This document shows, piece after piece, positions 43,613-52,290 of a stretch of DNA of 64,000 bases. The stretch is from an uncultured Lachnospiraceae bacterium (GTDB lineage: Bacteria > Bacillota > Clostridia > Lachnospirales > Lachnospiraceae), in contig CAMWQW010000015.1 of NCBI GenBank assembly GCA_947176505.1, forward strand, positions 38,553 through 102,552, read 5' to 3'. The notes under the pieces are model-generated. The model did not search any database, was not told the origin of the DNA, and saw nothing but the letters and a program-made list of their open reading frames with translations. The position numbers and the translations under genes were made by a program. Position 1 is the stretch's first letter, and every line of letters starts with the position of its first letter.

Positions 43613-44191
43613 TTACATAAATTGACGAAGATCAATGGATAGATTTTCGTAAATGTGCACTTTAACGGGTTCGGAAAAAGAATGTACGATTGGACCTTCT
43701 CCATGTTCGAAATCGTATACGGTCACATATTTCTGTTTAGGGTCTACAATCCAGTATTCACGGACACCTTTAGCCTGATACAGCATAAGCTTCCGCCCAT
43801 AATCCATGTATTTATTGGATGGAGAGGTGATTTCAATAATCCAGTCCGGAGCACCGTGGCAGCCTTTTTCATCCAGCTTATCATCCTGACAGATGACGAC
43901 AATATCCGGTTCCACATAGTTACGGGTATCATTTGCTATATAAACTGCAAAGGGTGCCAGAAATACCTCACATGGTCCCTTATTGTTCTTAATGTGCATG
44001 TAAATCTGTACATGAAGTTCGCCGAGAATCTTCTGATGCGTCATGGAGGGCGATTCCATGATAAACATTTCACCGTCAATCAGCTCGGCACGTTCACCGT
44101 CCGGCAGTGCTTCAATATCTGCAATAGTGTAGGACTTACCTCCTTCAATCGACATAAACAGTTCCTCTCTTTCTTTTAATGCGTATTCCAT
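43613..44191 (-). CDS. Uma2 family (DUF820) restriction-endonuclease-fold protein
   Basis: 192 residues of the Uma2 family, which has a PD-(D/E)XK nuclease fold. Typical pieces are AELIDGEMFIMESPS, VEPDIVVICQDDK, WIIEITSPSNKYMDYGRKL and the final VREYWIVDPKQKYV. The acidic pair Asp (PDIVV) and Glu with Lys-like partners (EITSPS) form the putative active site. The family is abundant in cyanobacteria and some Clostridia, with no proven target. Start is fixed by AAGGAGGT. It has its own minus-strand promoter about 130 bases upstream. Confidence 0.85.
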   Translation of the reverse strand: MEYALKEREELFMSIEGGKSYTIADIEALPDGERAELIDGEMFIMESPSMTHQKILGELHVQIYMHIKNNKGPCEVFLAPFAVYIANDTRNYVEPDIVVICQDDKLDEKGCHGAPDWIIEITSPSNKYMDYGRKLMLYQAKGVREYWIVDPKQKYVTVYDFEHGEGPIVHSFSEPVKVHIYENLSIDLRQFM

Positions 44192-44324
44192 ATAGTGACC
44201 TCCTTTTCCGGCAGAAGGATTATATGGATGCCCTCCGCCGCTATTTGATTATGATTGAGAGTAAAGCGGCAGAAATTGCCTGAATGTGTGAATACACGGT
44301 TCAACGATTACTCTTGATGGATAT

Positions 44325-44353
44325 ATCATACTACCTTGCGGAATAGTTGTCAA
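44325..44353 (-). promoter_or_regulatory. Promoter of the Uma2 gene; rest of the 44192-44503 gap
   Basis: Minus-strand TTGACA (44348-44353), 17-base spacer, TATGAT (44325-44330). The leader to the ATG is about 125 bases. The remaining gap contains only the asnA terminator. Confidence 0.75.
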
Positions 44354-44390
44354 GTCATAATTTGATGATCAAGGATTATCATGGATCGGG

Positions 44391-44436
44391 TAAAAAAGAG
44401 AAAGCGGATTGACTTAAATGGTCAACTCGCTTTCTC
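44391..44436 (-). terminator. Terminator of asnA
   Basis: Long minus-strand hairpin (outer arms GAGAAAGCG and CGCTTTCTC with further GTTGAC/GTCAA pairing) followed by TTTTTT, 68 bases after the asnA stop. Confidence 0.8.
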
Positions 44437-44503
44437 GTCCTGACGCTCCATTTTATACATCTATGGTCGGTGCATTGGTGCAAATCGGGCACGGAAAAAC
44501 AAG

Positions 44504-45514
44504 CTACAGCAGTTGTATTCCGTGTGCCAGAGCTTCTTTTGTCACAGCTTCGGGCCAAAGGGAAGACTGTACTTCACCGATATGGGCTTTGCGCAGGAAG
44601 AACATACAGATACGGGACTGCCCGATACCGCCGCCGATGGTAAAAGGAAGTTCTTCGTTTAACACTGCTTTCTGGAAGGGCAGCTCGGCTCTCTCAGGGC
44701 AGCCGGCTTTATCCAACTGCTCCATCAAAGCTTTTTTGTCTACCCGGATACCCATGGAAGACAGCTCAAGTGCAATATCCAGTACAGGGTAATAGACCAG
44801 AATATCAGCATTTAACGCCCAATCGTCATAGTCCGGAGCGCGTCCGTCATGTTTGACGCCGGATTCTAATAAATCTCCGATCTGCATAACACAGACAGCG
44901 CCTTTTGCTTTTGTTATGTAATATTCACGCTCTTTCGGCGTATAGTCCGGAAACATATTTTCCAATTCCTGCGTGGTAATAAAAAAGATATCATGAGGTA
45001 AAATTTCATTGATATAGTCATAGCGTATTGCCATGTACTTTTCGGTTTTGCGCAGCACCTTGTAGACAGACCGGACAGTTTCTTTCAAATAGTCTATGGA
45101 GCGCTCTTCGCGGGAGATGATTTTCTCCCAATCCCACTGGTCCACATAGATAGAGTGGATGTTGTCCGTCGTTTCGTCCCGGCGGATGGCGCTCATGTCC
45201 GTGTATAATCCTTCTCCGTGTACGAAACCGTATTTCTGCAGAGCCATGCGTTTCCACTTGGCGAGGGAGTGCACGATTTCAGCCTGAGCGTCACCTTGCT
45301 CCTTGATGCCGAAGGAAACCGGACGTTCCACGCCGTTTAAGTTATCGTTGAGTCCGGAAGCGGGGTCTACAAACAACGGTGCAGATACTCTCAGAAGACG
45401 AAGTTCTTCCGCTAAAAGGACCTGAAAAAAATCTTTGACAGTTTTGATACCTATCTGCGTGTCGTGCAGATTCAACGCAGATTTGTAATCTTTGGGAATC
45501 ATTAAATTATCCAT
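44504..45514 (-). CDS. asnA: Aspartate-ammonia ligase (asparagine synthetase A)
   Basis: 336 residues, close to the 330 of the well-studied enzyme. It makes asparagine from aspartate, ammonia and ATP through an aspartyl-adenylate, and is itself related to class II aminoacyl-tRNA synthetases. Family segments: VSAPLFVDPASGLNDNLNG, HSLAKWKRMALQKYGF, DQWDWEKIISREER and the motif 3 region FTIGGGIGQSRICMFFL. Start chosen at ATG 45514 (MDNLMIPKDY) with AGAGAGG upstream; an in-frame ATG further upstream at 45598 would add 28 residues not found in the family and would overlap the promoter. Confidence 0.96.
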   Translation of the reverse strand: MDNLMIPKDYKSALNLHDTQIGIKTVKDFFQVLLAEELRLLRVSAPLFVDPASGLNDNLNGVERPVSFGIKEQGDAQAEIVHSLAKWKRMALQKYGFVHGEGLYTDMSAIRRDETTDNIHSIYVDQWDWEKIISREERSIDYLKETVRSVYKVLRKTEKYMAIRYDYINEILPHDIFFITTQELENMFPDYTPKEREYYITKAKGAVCVMQIGDLLESGVKHDGRAPDYDDWALNADILVYYPVLDIALELSSMGIRVDKKALMEQLDKAGCPERAELPFQKAVLNEELPFTIGGGIGQSRICMFFLRKAHIGEVQSSLWPEAVTKEALAHGIQLL

Positions 45515-45536
45515 AGGAAACCTCTCTTTATATAAA

Positions 45537-45562
45537 ATTATAGTAGAAGCAAATTTACTTCT
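45537..45562 (-). promoter_or_regulatory. asnA promoter -10 and adjacent palindrome
   Basis: A minus-strand TATAAT (45537-45542) lies next to an 18-bp near-perfect palindrome AGAAGCAAATTTACTTCT (45545-45562), which sits in the spacer and could be an operator. The -35 is poor. Confidence 0.5.
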
Positions 45563-45627
45563 ATTTAACTGCTTTTGCGTAAAGAAATCAAGTAGCACTT
45601 TCAGAAAGTAATAAAAGCATTAAAAAA

Positions 45628-45703
45628 CGAACAAATGTTTGAAAAAGACTTGCAATCTATGGATATGTGTGATAACATACAACTATATCAGAACATATGT
45701 TCT
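45628..45703 (+). promoter_or_regulatory. SOS-type promoter with two LexA-like boxes
   Basis: TTGCAA (45650-45655), 17-base spacer and TAACAT (45673-45678) form the promoter. GAACATATGTTC within 45690-45703 is a full match to the Gram-positive LexA core GAAC-N4-GTTC and covers the start region. CGAACAAATGTTTG (45628-45641), one core mismatch, lies just before the -35. The pair would allow tight LexA repression. Confidence 0.75.
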
Positions 45704-45833
45704 GAATGCGCTTAACAGGTAGGGATGATCTGTTATATATTATATATAGAAGAAACGGTAGAGATAACACGGATTGGAAGCAGGAGCGGCAGATAGTTGC
45801 GCGAAACAGGTACACAGAGGGATTTGCAACGTT

Positions 45834-47177
45834 ATGGAAGTCAGGATTTCACCGCAGATGTCGGTTATGGATAAATTGAAAATTCTTTCGGATGCTGCGA
45901 AATACGACGTATCGTGCAGTTCCAGCGGTTCCAATCGCAGAAATGACGGTACGGGTATCGGCAATACGGTGGCGGCGGGGCTTTGCCACAGCTTTGCGGC
46001 GGACGGAAGATGTATTTCGCTTTTAAAGATACTATTTACGAATGAATGTATTTATGACTGTAAATACTGTATCAACAGAAAATCGAATGATGTGCCGCGG
46101 GCGTCTTTCACACCGGACGAAGTTTGTGAATTGACCATGGAATTTTACAGACGCAATTATATAGAAGGGCTTTTCTTAAGTTCCGGTATTCTGTATAGTC
46201 CGAATTATACGATGGAATTGATTTGTGAGACGGTGCATAAGCTGCGTACGCTACATCGATTTCAAGGATACATTCATGTGAAGGCAATTCCGGGTGCAGA
46301 TCCGCTTCTCATACAGCGTGCAGGCTATTTAGCGGATCGTATGAGTGTGAATTTAGAAATGGCTACAGCCGACGGGCTGCGTGAGATGGCGCCGAACAAG
46401 CATCGGCGGAATATATTGAAGCCAATGAGGCAGATACAGAACGGTATCACGGAGAATAAGAATGAACTTACCTTATATAAACATGCGCCGCATTTCTGCG
46501 AGGCTGGACAGTCTACGCAGATGGTTGTAGGGGCGCTGCCGGAGAGCGACTACCAGATTATGTCGGTGGCGGAGAATCTGTATGACAAATTCTCATTAAA
46601 GAGAGTTTACTATTCCGCCTTTGTGAACGTGAACGAAGACAAAGACCTCCCCGCCCTTGCAGGCGGACCGCCGCTTCTGAGGGAACACCGGCTTTATCAG
46701 GCGGACTGGCTTCTACGTTTCTATGAGTTTAAGGTGGATGAACTGTTGACTGCGGACAGACCGAATTTCAATATGGCAATTGACCCGAAAGCAGACTGGG
46801 CAGTGAGGCATTTGGAGATTTTTCCGGTGGAAATTAATCGGGCAGATTACAGGCTGCTCCTTCGTATCCCCGGAATAGGCGTTAAAAGTGCAAAACGCAT
46901 TATCACTGCAAGACGATTCGGACCATTGACATTTGAAGACCTAAAGAAGATGGGAATTGTGCTGAAGCGTGCGCTATATTTTATTACATGTAACGGCAGA
47001 ATGATGTATCCGACGAAGATAGACGAAGAGTATATTGTTCGCAATCTGACTTACCAGAACCAGATGGGAAAAGGGGAGCGGTTACCCTTTATGCCGGACG
47101 GAACAACATACAGACAGACATCTTTATTTGACGACGGGATGATTCTGGGAGCACAGGGATATCGAAGCATTTCGTGA
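45834..47177 (+). CDS. Putative DNA modification/repair radical SAM protein
   Basis: 447-residue protein that fits the family known as putative DNA modification/repair radical SAM protein (TIGR03916). The opening KILSDAAKYDVSCSSSGSNR is a family hallmark. The SAM cluster motif is CIYDCKYC (Cys72, 76, 79). A C-terminal helix-hairpin-helix (LLRIPGIGVKSAKRIITARR) should contact DNA. The family is uncharacterised; it always occurs with the partner encoded next. I chose ATG 45834; a TTG at 45774 would add 20 residues, and an ATG at 45858 is also conceivable since the ribosome binding site is weak. LexA-like boxes upstream point to induction by DNA damage. Confidence 0.88.
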   Translation: MEVRISPQMSVMDKLKILSDAAKYDVSCSSSGSNRRNDGTGIGNTVAAGLCHSFAADGRCISLLKILFTNECIYDCKYCINRKSNDVPRASFTPDEVCELTMEFYRRNYIEGLFLSSGILYSPNYTMELICETVHKLRTLHRFQGYIHVKAIPGADPLLIQRAGYLADRMSVNLEMATADGLREMAPNKHRRNILKPMRQIQNGITENKNELTLYKHAPHFCEAGQSTQMVVGALPESDYQIMSVAENLYDKFSLKRVYYSAFVNVNEDKDLPALAGGPPLLREHRLYQADWLLRFYEFKVDELLTADRPNFNMAIDPKADWAVRHLEIFPVEINRADYRLLLRIPGIGVKSAKRIITARRFGPLTFEDLKKMGIVLKRALYFITCNGRMMYPTKIDEEYIVRNLTYQNQMGKGERLPFMPDGTTYRQTSLFDDGMILGAQGYRSIS

Positions 47178-47239
47178 GAATGATAATTGGTTGACATAAA
47201 TCATATGTGCCGATGATACAAATATTGGAGACGTATATT

Positions 47240-48028
47240 ATGGAAGAGAAATATATCATCTGTGAGGATTCACTGGAGGGCATCTTCACTGCGGTCTATG
47301 ATGCGTATGCCTTAAGGGAGGGGCATGAGCATCTTCATGTGCAGGTAGGTGAAGATGATAATTACAGATTATTTGCAGAATATCTGTATAGTCAGCCGGA
47401 TTTAGACAAGACTGACAAAGTGGTGCGCACATTGAAAAGACGTGTGGGAGATGAAGTATACGGCACGATTTGTCGTGCGGCAGCCTCTTACGATAAGGCG
47501 AAGGGTGATGCGGTATATCACACGATTGTAGACGGAATCACAGGAAGAAACGGTAGTGGTGGGAACGGCAGGCGGACGATGGAGAATCTGCGCAACCCGT
47601 ATGTACTTAAGACCTTTGAACTGGCAAGACGAACTGCGAATGAAGTACATCACGAAGTAGAATTTATCAGATTTAAAGAGCTTCAGCAAGATATTCTATA
47701 TGCAAAGATTGGACCGGAAAACAATGTAGTGCCTTTTCTGATGCCGCATTTTGCGGACAGATTGTCAGTAGAGAGCTTTATGATTCATGATGAAAAGAGA
47801 GACTTATTCGGTGTACATCCCGCGAAAAAGGAATGGTATCTTGTCTCCGGTGTTGAGGGTTTTGAAGAAGAATCATTGGTTTGGTCGGATAATGAGCTTA
47901 AGGTTCAGGAATTATTTACTCTTTTTCATAAGACGATTGCGATTGCAGAGCGTAAAAACAGTCGTTTACAGCAACAGATGCTGCCATTACGCTTCCAAGA
48001 ATATATGGTTGAATTTGGTCAAAAGTGA
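47240..48028 (+). CDS. TIGR03915/DUF4130 family DNA metabolism protein
   Basis: 262-residue partner of the radical SAM protein. It matches the family described as probable DNA metabolism protein: the opening IICEDSLEGIFTAVYDAYAL, RNPYVLKTFELARRTANEVH, HEVEFIRFKEL and IGPENNVVPFLMPHFADRL, then HDEKRDLFGVHPAKKEWYL. In other bacteria this domain is fused to a uracil-DNA-glycosylase-like domain, which is absent here. The reaction of the pair is unknown; a role in repairing or editing a damaged base is inferred. ATG 47240 with TTGGAG upstream; it begins 62 bases after the radical SAM gene. Confidence 0.88.
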   Translation: MEEKYIICEDSLEGIFTAVYDAYALREGHEHLHVQVGEDDNYRLFAEYLYSQPDLDKTDKVVRTLKRRVGDEVYGTICRAAASYDKAKGDAVYHTIVDGITGRNGSGGNGRRTMENLRNPYVLKTFELARRTANEVHHEVEFIRFKELQQDILYAKIGPENNVVPFLMPHFADRLSVESFMIHDEKRDLFGVHPAKKEWYLVSGVEGFEEESLVWSDNELKVQELFTLFHKTIAIAERKNSRLQQQMLPLRFQEYMVEFGQK

Positions 48029-48086
48029 ATAAATTGTGACTTGCTTTTTTGACAAGAAACGGGATAATAGACAGAATTCACAAAAA

Positions 48087-48107
48087 ATATTTTGATAGTC
48101 AAAATAT
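48087..48107. repeat. 9-bp inverted repeat in the 48029-48273 gap
   Basis: ATATTTTGA and TCAAAATAT separated by TAG, without a T tract; a possible operator upstream of the HPr-like gene. Confidence 0.3.
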
Positions 48108-48165
48108 CTTGGTGAGGTTGTTAAAATATGACAAAATTGTTTTTAATTAGGAACAAAATTGACTC

Positions 48166-48193
48166 TTTACAAATATGAATAAAGGAGTATAAT
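48166..48193 (+). promoter_or_regulatory. Promoter of the HPr-like gene
   Basis: TTTACA (48166-48171), 16-base spacer, perfect TATAAT (48188-48193). Confidence 0.65.
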
Positions 48194-48273
48194 CATCTCA
48201 AATGAGGAGAAAGTTAACAAATTTTTCTATGTGTGCCTTTTGCATACATAAATGGAAAAGGAAGGTGAATGTT

Positions 48274-48498
48274 ATGCAACACAGAATTAAATTAAGACCG
48301 GATGAAGTGAAGGACTTTGTTTCCGCTGCAACAAAATGCATCTTTGACGTAGACATCTCCTACAATAGTTTTATAGTAGATGCGAAATCAATCATAGGTG
48401 TGTTAGGACTGAATTTCAATCAGGTTCTGACAGTTTCCTATAACGGATACGATGCTGATTTCGAGAAATATCTCAGAAAATTTGCAGTAGCATGTTAA
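48274..48498 (+). CDS. HPr/Crh-like phosphocarrier-fold protein without the active histidine
   Basis: 74-residue HPr-fold protein. The segment DAKSIIGVLGL (36-46) corresponds to the regulatory serine region of HPr, with Ser39 aligning with Ser46, the HPr kinase target. The usual GxHARPA loop carrying His15 is missing, replaced by LRPDEVKDFV, so it cannot carry the PTS phosphate. This combination recalls Crh, a catabolite-repression cofactor for CcpA, although the sequence is quite diverged. ATG 48274 follows AGGAAGG; a GTG at 48265 is possible. It is transcribed alone between a promoter and a terminator. Confidence 0.75.
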   Translation: MQHRIKLRPDEVKDFVSAATKCIFDVDISYNSFIVDAKSIIGVLGLNFNQVLTVSYNGYDADFEKYLRKFAVAC

Positions 48499-48529
48499 TC
48501 ATATAATCCGGAACAAACACGACACATTG

Positions 48530-48573
48530 ACTCCCTGTTTGAGATAGCGTAATATCTTAGATGGGGAGTTTTT
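48530..48573 (+). terminator. Terminator after the HPr-like gene
   Basis: ACTCCC (48530-48535) pairs with GGGAGT (48564-48569) around an inner AT-rich hairpin (GATA/TATC), followed by TTTTT. Confidence 0.65.
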
Positions 48574-48602
48574 GTGTTTGGATTATGTAAGGAAAGGGAT
48601 AT

Positions 48603-50996
48603 ATGGAAATTCGTATTTCCGTCAGGAGTCTTGTGGAATTTATTCTGCGCTCCGGCGATATTGACAATCGAAGAACAGCGTCACCCGAGAATGCAATGCA
48701 GGAAGGCAGCAGAATCCACCGTATGATACAGCGGCGTATGGGACCGGAATATCAGGCGGAGGTAGGACTTAAGTACACCTATGATGCAGGGGAGTACAAT
48801 ATTATCGTGGAAGGACGGGCTGATGGAATTATTACGCAGGAAAATACCGTTACGATAGATGAAATCAAGGGAGTTTTCCGTGATATTAAGAAGATGAAGT
48901 CTGCCGTACCGGTGCATCTGGCGCAGGCAAAATGCTATGCCTATATCTACGCACAACAGAATTCTTTGAGCGAAATTCGTGTCCGCATGACGTATTGTCA
49001 TATGGAAACAGAAGAAATACGATACTTCCACCACGATTTTATCTTTAAGGAGCTTGAAGAGTGGTTTGCGGATGTTATGGAGCAGTATCGCAAGTGGGCG
49101 GACTATTCCTTTACATGGCAGAAGATAAGGCAGGATTCCATCAAAATGCTGCAATTTCCCTTTGACTACAGAGAGGGACAGAAGGAGCTGGTGACATATG
49201 TCTATCAGACAATTTACCATAAGCGTAAGCTCTTTATAGAGGCGCCTACGGGAGTTGGAAAGACAATTTCCACGGTTTTCCCGGCGGTTAAGGCTATGGG
49301 AGAAGGCATGTGTGAGAAGATTTTCTATTTGACGGCGAAGACGATTACGCGCACGGTAGCCGACAAGACTTTCACACTTCTGCGTGAGAAGGGATTAAAG
49401 ATAAAGAGTGTGATATTGACGGCGAAGGACAAGATATGTTTTATGGAAGAAACGGAGTGTAACCCGGAACATTGTCCTTATGCCAAAGGTCATTATGACA
49501 GAATAAATGATGCGATGTATGATTTACTCACGCAAGAGGATGCGTACAGCAGGGAAAAGATAGAGGAATATGCCAAGAAACACAGAGTGTGTCCCTTTGA
49601 AATGTGTCTGGATATGAGTTTGTTTTCCGATGCCGTCATCTGTGACTATAACTATGTCTTTGACCCGCATGTGTATTTGCGGAGATTTTTCTCGGAAGGG
49701 ATTCGCGGAGAATACATTTTCCTGATTGATGAGGCGCACAATCTTGTGGAGCGCGGCAGAGATATGTATAGTGCAGTGCTCTGCAAGGAAGATTTTCTGG
49801 AGCTAAAACGTTCGGTTAAGGCGTATGACGAGAGGATTGCCAAGAATCTTGACAAATGCAATAAGGAACTGCTTGTACTGAAAAGAGAGTGTGAGAATTA
49901 CAGAATAGAGGAGTATATTGACCCTTTTGTGCGCGCGCTTACGAGGCTTAGCGCGGCGATTGACGATTATCTGGAGGACCATGAGGATAGTCCGGTTCGT
50001 AAGGAGATTCTGGAATTTTACTTTGAAGTATCGCATTTTCTGGAAATGTACGAGCTTGTGGACGAGAACTATGTGACGTATTCGGAAATGGAGTCGGACG
50101 GCAGCTTTATCCTGAAGCTTTTCTGTGTGAATCCGGCGAAGAATCTGCGGGAATGTATGATGAGGGGAAGAAGCACGATTCTCTTTTCCGCAACGCTTTT
50201 GCCGATACAATATTATAAGAAGCTTCTCGGTGCAGACGAGGGAGACTACGAAGTGTATGCCAAGTCTGTTTTTCGACCGGAGAAGATGGGATTATACATC
50301 GGAAGCGATGTGACCAGCAAATATTCGCGCAGGAGCGATGAGGAATATTACCGGATTGCTTCCTATATTCATGAGGTAGTGCGGCAAAGGCACGGTAATT
50401 ACATGTTGTTTTTTCCTTCGCATGCTTTCTTAAGGACGATATATGATATTTATATGCACTATTTCAATGTAGATGAGTCTGTGGAGTGCATCGTTCAGGA
50501 AGATTACATGAATGAGCAGGCGAGGGAAGAGTTCCTGAATCGATTTACCGGAAATGAAGACTGTGACCTAAACGCCATGATTCGAATGGAAATAGAAATT
50601 GAAGAAGAGCGGAGTCTGTTGGGCTTCTGTGTGATGGGTGGTATATTCAGTGAGGGGATTGACTTGAAGAATGACAGTCTGATCGGAGCTGTCATTATCG
50701 GAACGGGGCTTCCGCAGGTGTGCAATGAGAGAGAACTGCTGAAAGAGTTTTTCGATAGCTGGGGTGAGAACGGCTTTGATTATGCCTACCGGTACCCCGG
50801 AATGAATAAAGTACTTCAGGCGGCAGGAAGAGTTATCCGTACCGTGGACGATTTTGGAATCGTGGCACTTTTGGACGAGAGATTCCTGACGCCTGCTTAT
50901 CAGCGGCTCTTTCCGCGAGAGTGGAATAATTATGAGATTGCGACGGTTGACCGTATCGGTCGTCGTATCGAACGATTTTGGGATGAGTGGTTATAA
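48603..50996 (+). CDS. Cas4-like nuclease fused to an XPD/DinG-type iron-sulfur helicase
   Basis: 797 residues. Residues 1-170 are a PD-(D/E)XK nuclease like Cas4/RecB: His39 in GSRIHRMIQ, Asp74 in GRADG, then the Glu87-x-Lys89 pair in IDEIKG and the helix QAKCYAYIYA. Residues about 180-797 form a superfamily 2 helicase of the XPD/DinG branch: Walker A APTGVGKT (214-221), four cysteines suited to a 4Fe-4S cluster (279, 286, 291, 330), the DEAH box in IDEAHNL, and late motifs FPSHAFLR and QAAGRVIRT. Such proteins unwind forked or RNA-DNA duplexes; the attached nuclease suggests coupled cutting. It lies beside repair genes. No SOS box was seen directly upstream. Confidence 0.87.
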   Translation: MEIRISVRSLVEFILRSGDIDNRRTASPENAMQEGSRIHRMIQRRMGPEYQAEVGLKYTYDAGEYNIIVEGRADGIITQENTVTIDEIKGVFRDIKKMKSAVPVHLAQAKCYAYIYAQQNSLSEIRVRMTYCHMETEEIRYFHHDFIFKELEEWFADVMEQYRKWADYSFTWQKIRQDSIKMLQFPFDYREGQKELVTYVYQTIYHKRKLFIEAPTGVGKTISTVFPAVKAMGEGMCEKIFYLTAKTITRTVADKTFTLLREKGLKIKSVILTAKDKICFMEETECNPEHCPYAKGHYDRINDAMYDLLTQEDAYSREKIEEYAKKHRVCPFEMCLDMSLFSDAVICDYNYVFDPHVYLRRFFSEGIRGEYIFLIDEAHNLVERGRDMYSAVLCKEDFLELKRSVKAYDERIAKNLDKCNKELLVLKRECENYRIEEYIDPFVRALTRLSAAIDDYLEDHEDSPVRKEILEFYFEVSHFLEMYELVDENYVTYSEMESDGSFILKLFCVNPAKNLRECMMRGRSTILFSATLLPIQYYKKLLGADEGDYEVYAKSVFRPEKMGLYIGSDVTSKYSRRSDEEYYRIASYIHEVVRQRHGNYMLFFPSHAFLRTIYDIYMHYFNVDESVECIVQEDYMNEQAREEFLNRFTGNEDCDLNAMIRMEIEIEEERSLLGFCVMGGIFSEGIDLKNDSLIGAVIIGTGLPQVCNERELLKEFFDSWGENGFDYAYRYPGMNKVLQAAGRVIRTVDDFGIVALLDERFLTPAYQRLFPREWNNYEIATVDRIGRRIERFWDEWL

Positions 50997-51020
50997 AACG
51001 GTATATTCACATATGCGGCA

Positions 51021-51884
51021 TTACAGTTTCCGCAACAGCGCAATCTCTTCTTTATAGGGAGCCACCTTTTTGTCCGGATTAGTCAATGATGGGATGTAAG
51101 GCGTTTCTAATATTTTAGGCAGATTGATAAAGTCGGGATGGTGGACAATGTAGCGCAGTGCGTCTGTGCCGATGGCTCCCTCTCCGATATTGGCATGGCG
51201 GTCTTTGCCGGCACCGCGTTCATTTTTGCTGTCGTTGATATGAAACAGCGCAATCTGGTCTTTTCCAATTAATTGATCAAATTGGTCAATCACGCCGTCG
51301 AAGTCGTGTACAATATCGTAGCCGGCATCATTTAGATGGCAAGTGTCCATGCAGACGCGCAGCTTCTCGTTGTGCGTAACTTTGTCATAAATGGCAGCCA
51401 GTTCTTCAAAGCTTCGACCGATTTCAGAACCTTTTCCAGCCATAGTCTCCAATGCAATATAGCAATTCTGCTCTTTTGTCAGCACTTCATTCAGTCCTTG
51501 AGCGATTCGGTCAATACCCGAATCAACGCCGGCACCTACATGTGCGCCGGGGTGCAGAATTAGAATCTGTGAACCCATTGCGACCGTGCGTTCAATTTCT
51601 AAAGCAAGAAAATCTACGGCTATTTCGTAGGTGGCAGGATTAACCGTATTAGCCAAGTTGATGATATAAGGGGCGTGAACGACGAAACTCTCTATATTGT
51701 GGGCACGCATGCAGTCCCATGCAGGGGCAATATTAAGCTCAGAGATGTCTTTACGCCTTGTATTTTGTGGTGCACCTGTGTATAACATGAATGTGTCAGC
51801 ATCGTAGGATAAGGCTTCTTTCACGGAACCGAGCATCATTTCTTTACCGCTCATTCCGACATGGGAACCTAATTTGGGATTCAT
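51021..51884 (-). CDS. nfo: Deoxyribonuclease IV (AP endonuclease)
   Basis: 287 residues, the family length. Endonuclease IV cuts DNA at abasic sites using three zinc ions in a TIM barrel. Recognised elements: [10 protein letters not shown] at the start, [68 protein letters not shown] and the closing ETPYIP. All expected His, Asp and Glu ligands are present. Its start at 51884 has AAGGAG upstream on the minus strand. It is convergent with the helicase gene, and its promoter lies in the complex region after 51885. Confidence 0.97.
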   Translation of the reverse strand: MNPKLGSHVGMSGKEMMLGSVKEALSYDADTFMLYTGAPQNTRRKDISELNIAPAWDCMRAHNIESFVVHAPYIINLANTVNPATYEIAVDFLALEIERTVAMGSQILILHPGAHVGAGVDSGIDRIAQGLNEVLTKEQNCYIALETMAGKGSEIGRSFEELAAIYDKVTHNEKLRVCMDTCHLNDAGYDIVHDFDGVIDQFDQLIGKDQIALFHINDSKNERGAGKDRHANIGEGAIGTDALRYIVHHPDFINLPKILETPYIPSLTNPDKKVAPYKEEIALLRKL

Positions 51885-51935
51885 AGTAAACTCCTTTCTG
51901 ATAATGGTTAACAGGTTACTGGTACAAAATATAGA

Positions 51936-52154
51936 TTGACTTATAGCGTCAAGCTACAAAATCTATTGACTTACATGAAATTATTATACAACATTTATTG
52001 ACAGATTTCATTAAGAAAAGGAATGATATTGACAAAAAGTGTTACAAAATTCCGCAAATGACATTTCTTTTTGACAAAAAAGGAAACAGGGTCATCGAAA
52101 TATGACATAAATGTCGATGTGGATAACTATGTGGAAATTGGGGATTTCTTTGAC
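51936..52154. repeat. Array of phased TTGAC motifs in the 51885-52389 gap
   Basis: TTGAC, mostly preceded by A/T-rich bases, occurs in the same orientation at 51936, 51966, 51998, 52029, 52071 and 52150. The first gaps are 30, 32, 31 and 42 bases, near whole numbers of DNA helical turns, so the sites face the same side. The region is very AT-rich and otherwise shows no gene. Confidence 0.45.
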
Positions 52155-52201
52155 ATTTCTCATGGATTTTTATAAAATAATGGGTGAAAACATGTGGAAA
52201 A
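52118..52201 (-). promoter_or_regulatory. Cluster of DnaA-box-like sites
   Basis: On the minus strand TTATCCACA (52118-52126) is a perfect DnaA box, TTTTCCACA (52193-52201) differs by one base and ATTTCCACA (52130-52138) by two. No dnaA, dnaN or other origin gene lies nearby, so this is more likely a regulatory or DnaA-titrating site than the chromosomal origin. Confidence 0.45.
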
Positions 52202-52261
52202 GTCGAGAAACGGATTTTAGTTTACAAAAATGCATACTCATCCGGTCAATAGAAACGAGTT

Positions 52262-52290
52262 TTGCAAATTGATGACAACAGTGATAAAAT
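52262..52290 (+). promoter_or_regulatory. Promoter of the GH13 gene
   Basis: TTGCAA (52262-52267), 17-base spacer, TAAAAT (52285-52290). Confidence 0.55.

Noticed and set aside
43655-44179. 174-codon plus-strand frame opposite the Uma2 gene
   Set aside because: The minus strand encodes a clear Uma2 protein with a ribosome binding site and promoter; the plus frame has neither.
52118-52201. Chromosomal origin of replication
   Set aside because: DnaA-like boxes are present but dnaA, dnaN, rpmH, parAB and gidA-type neighbours are absent.
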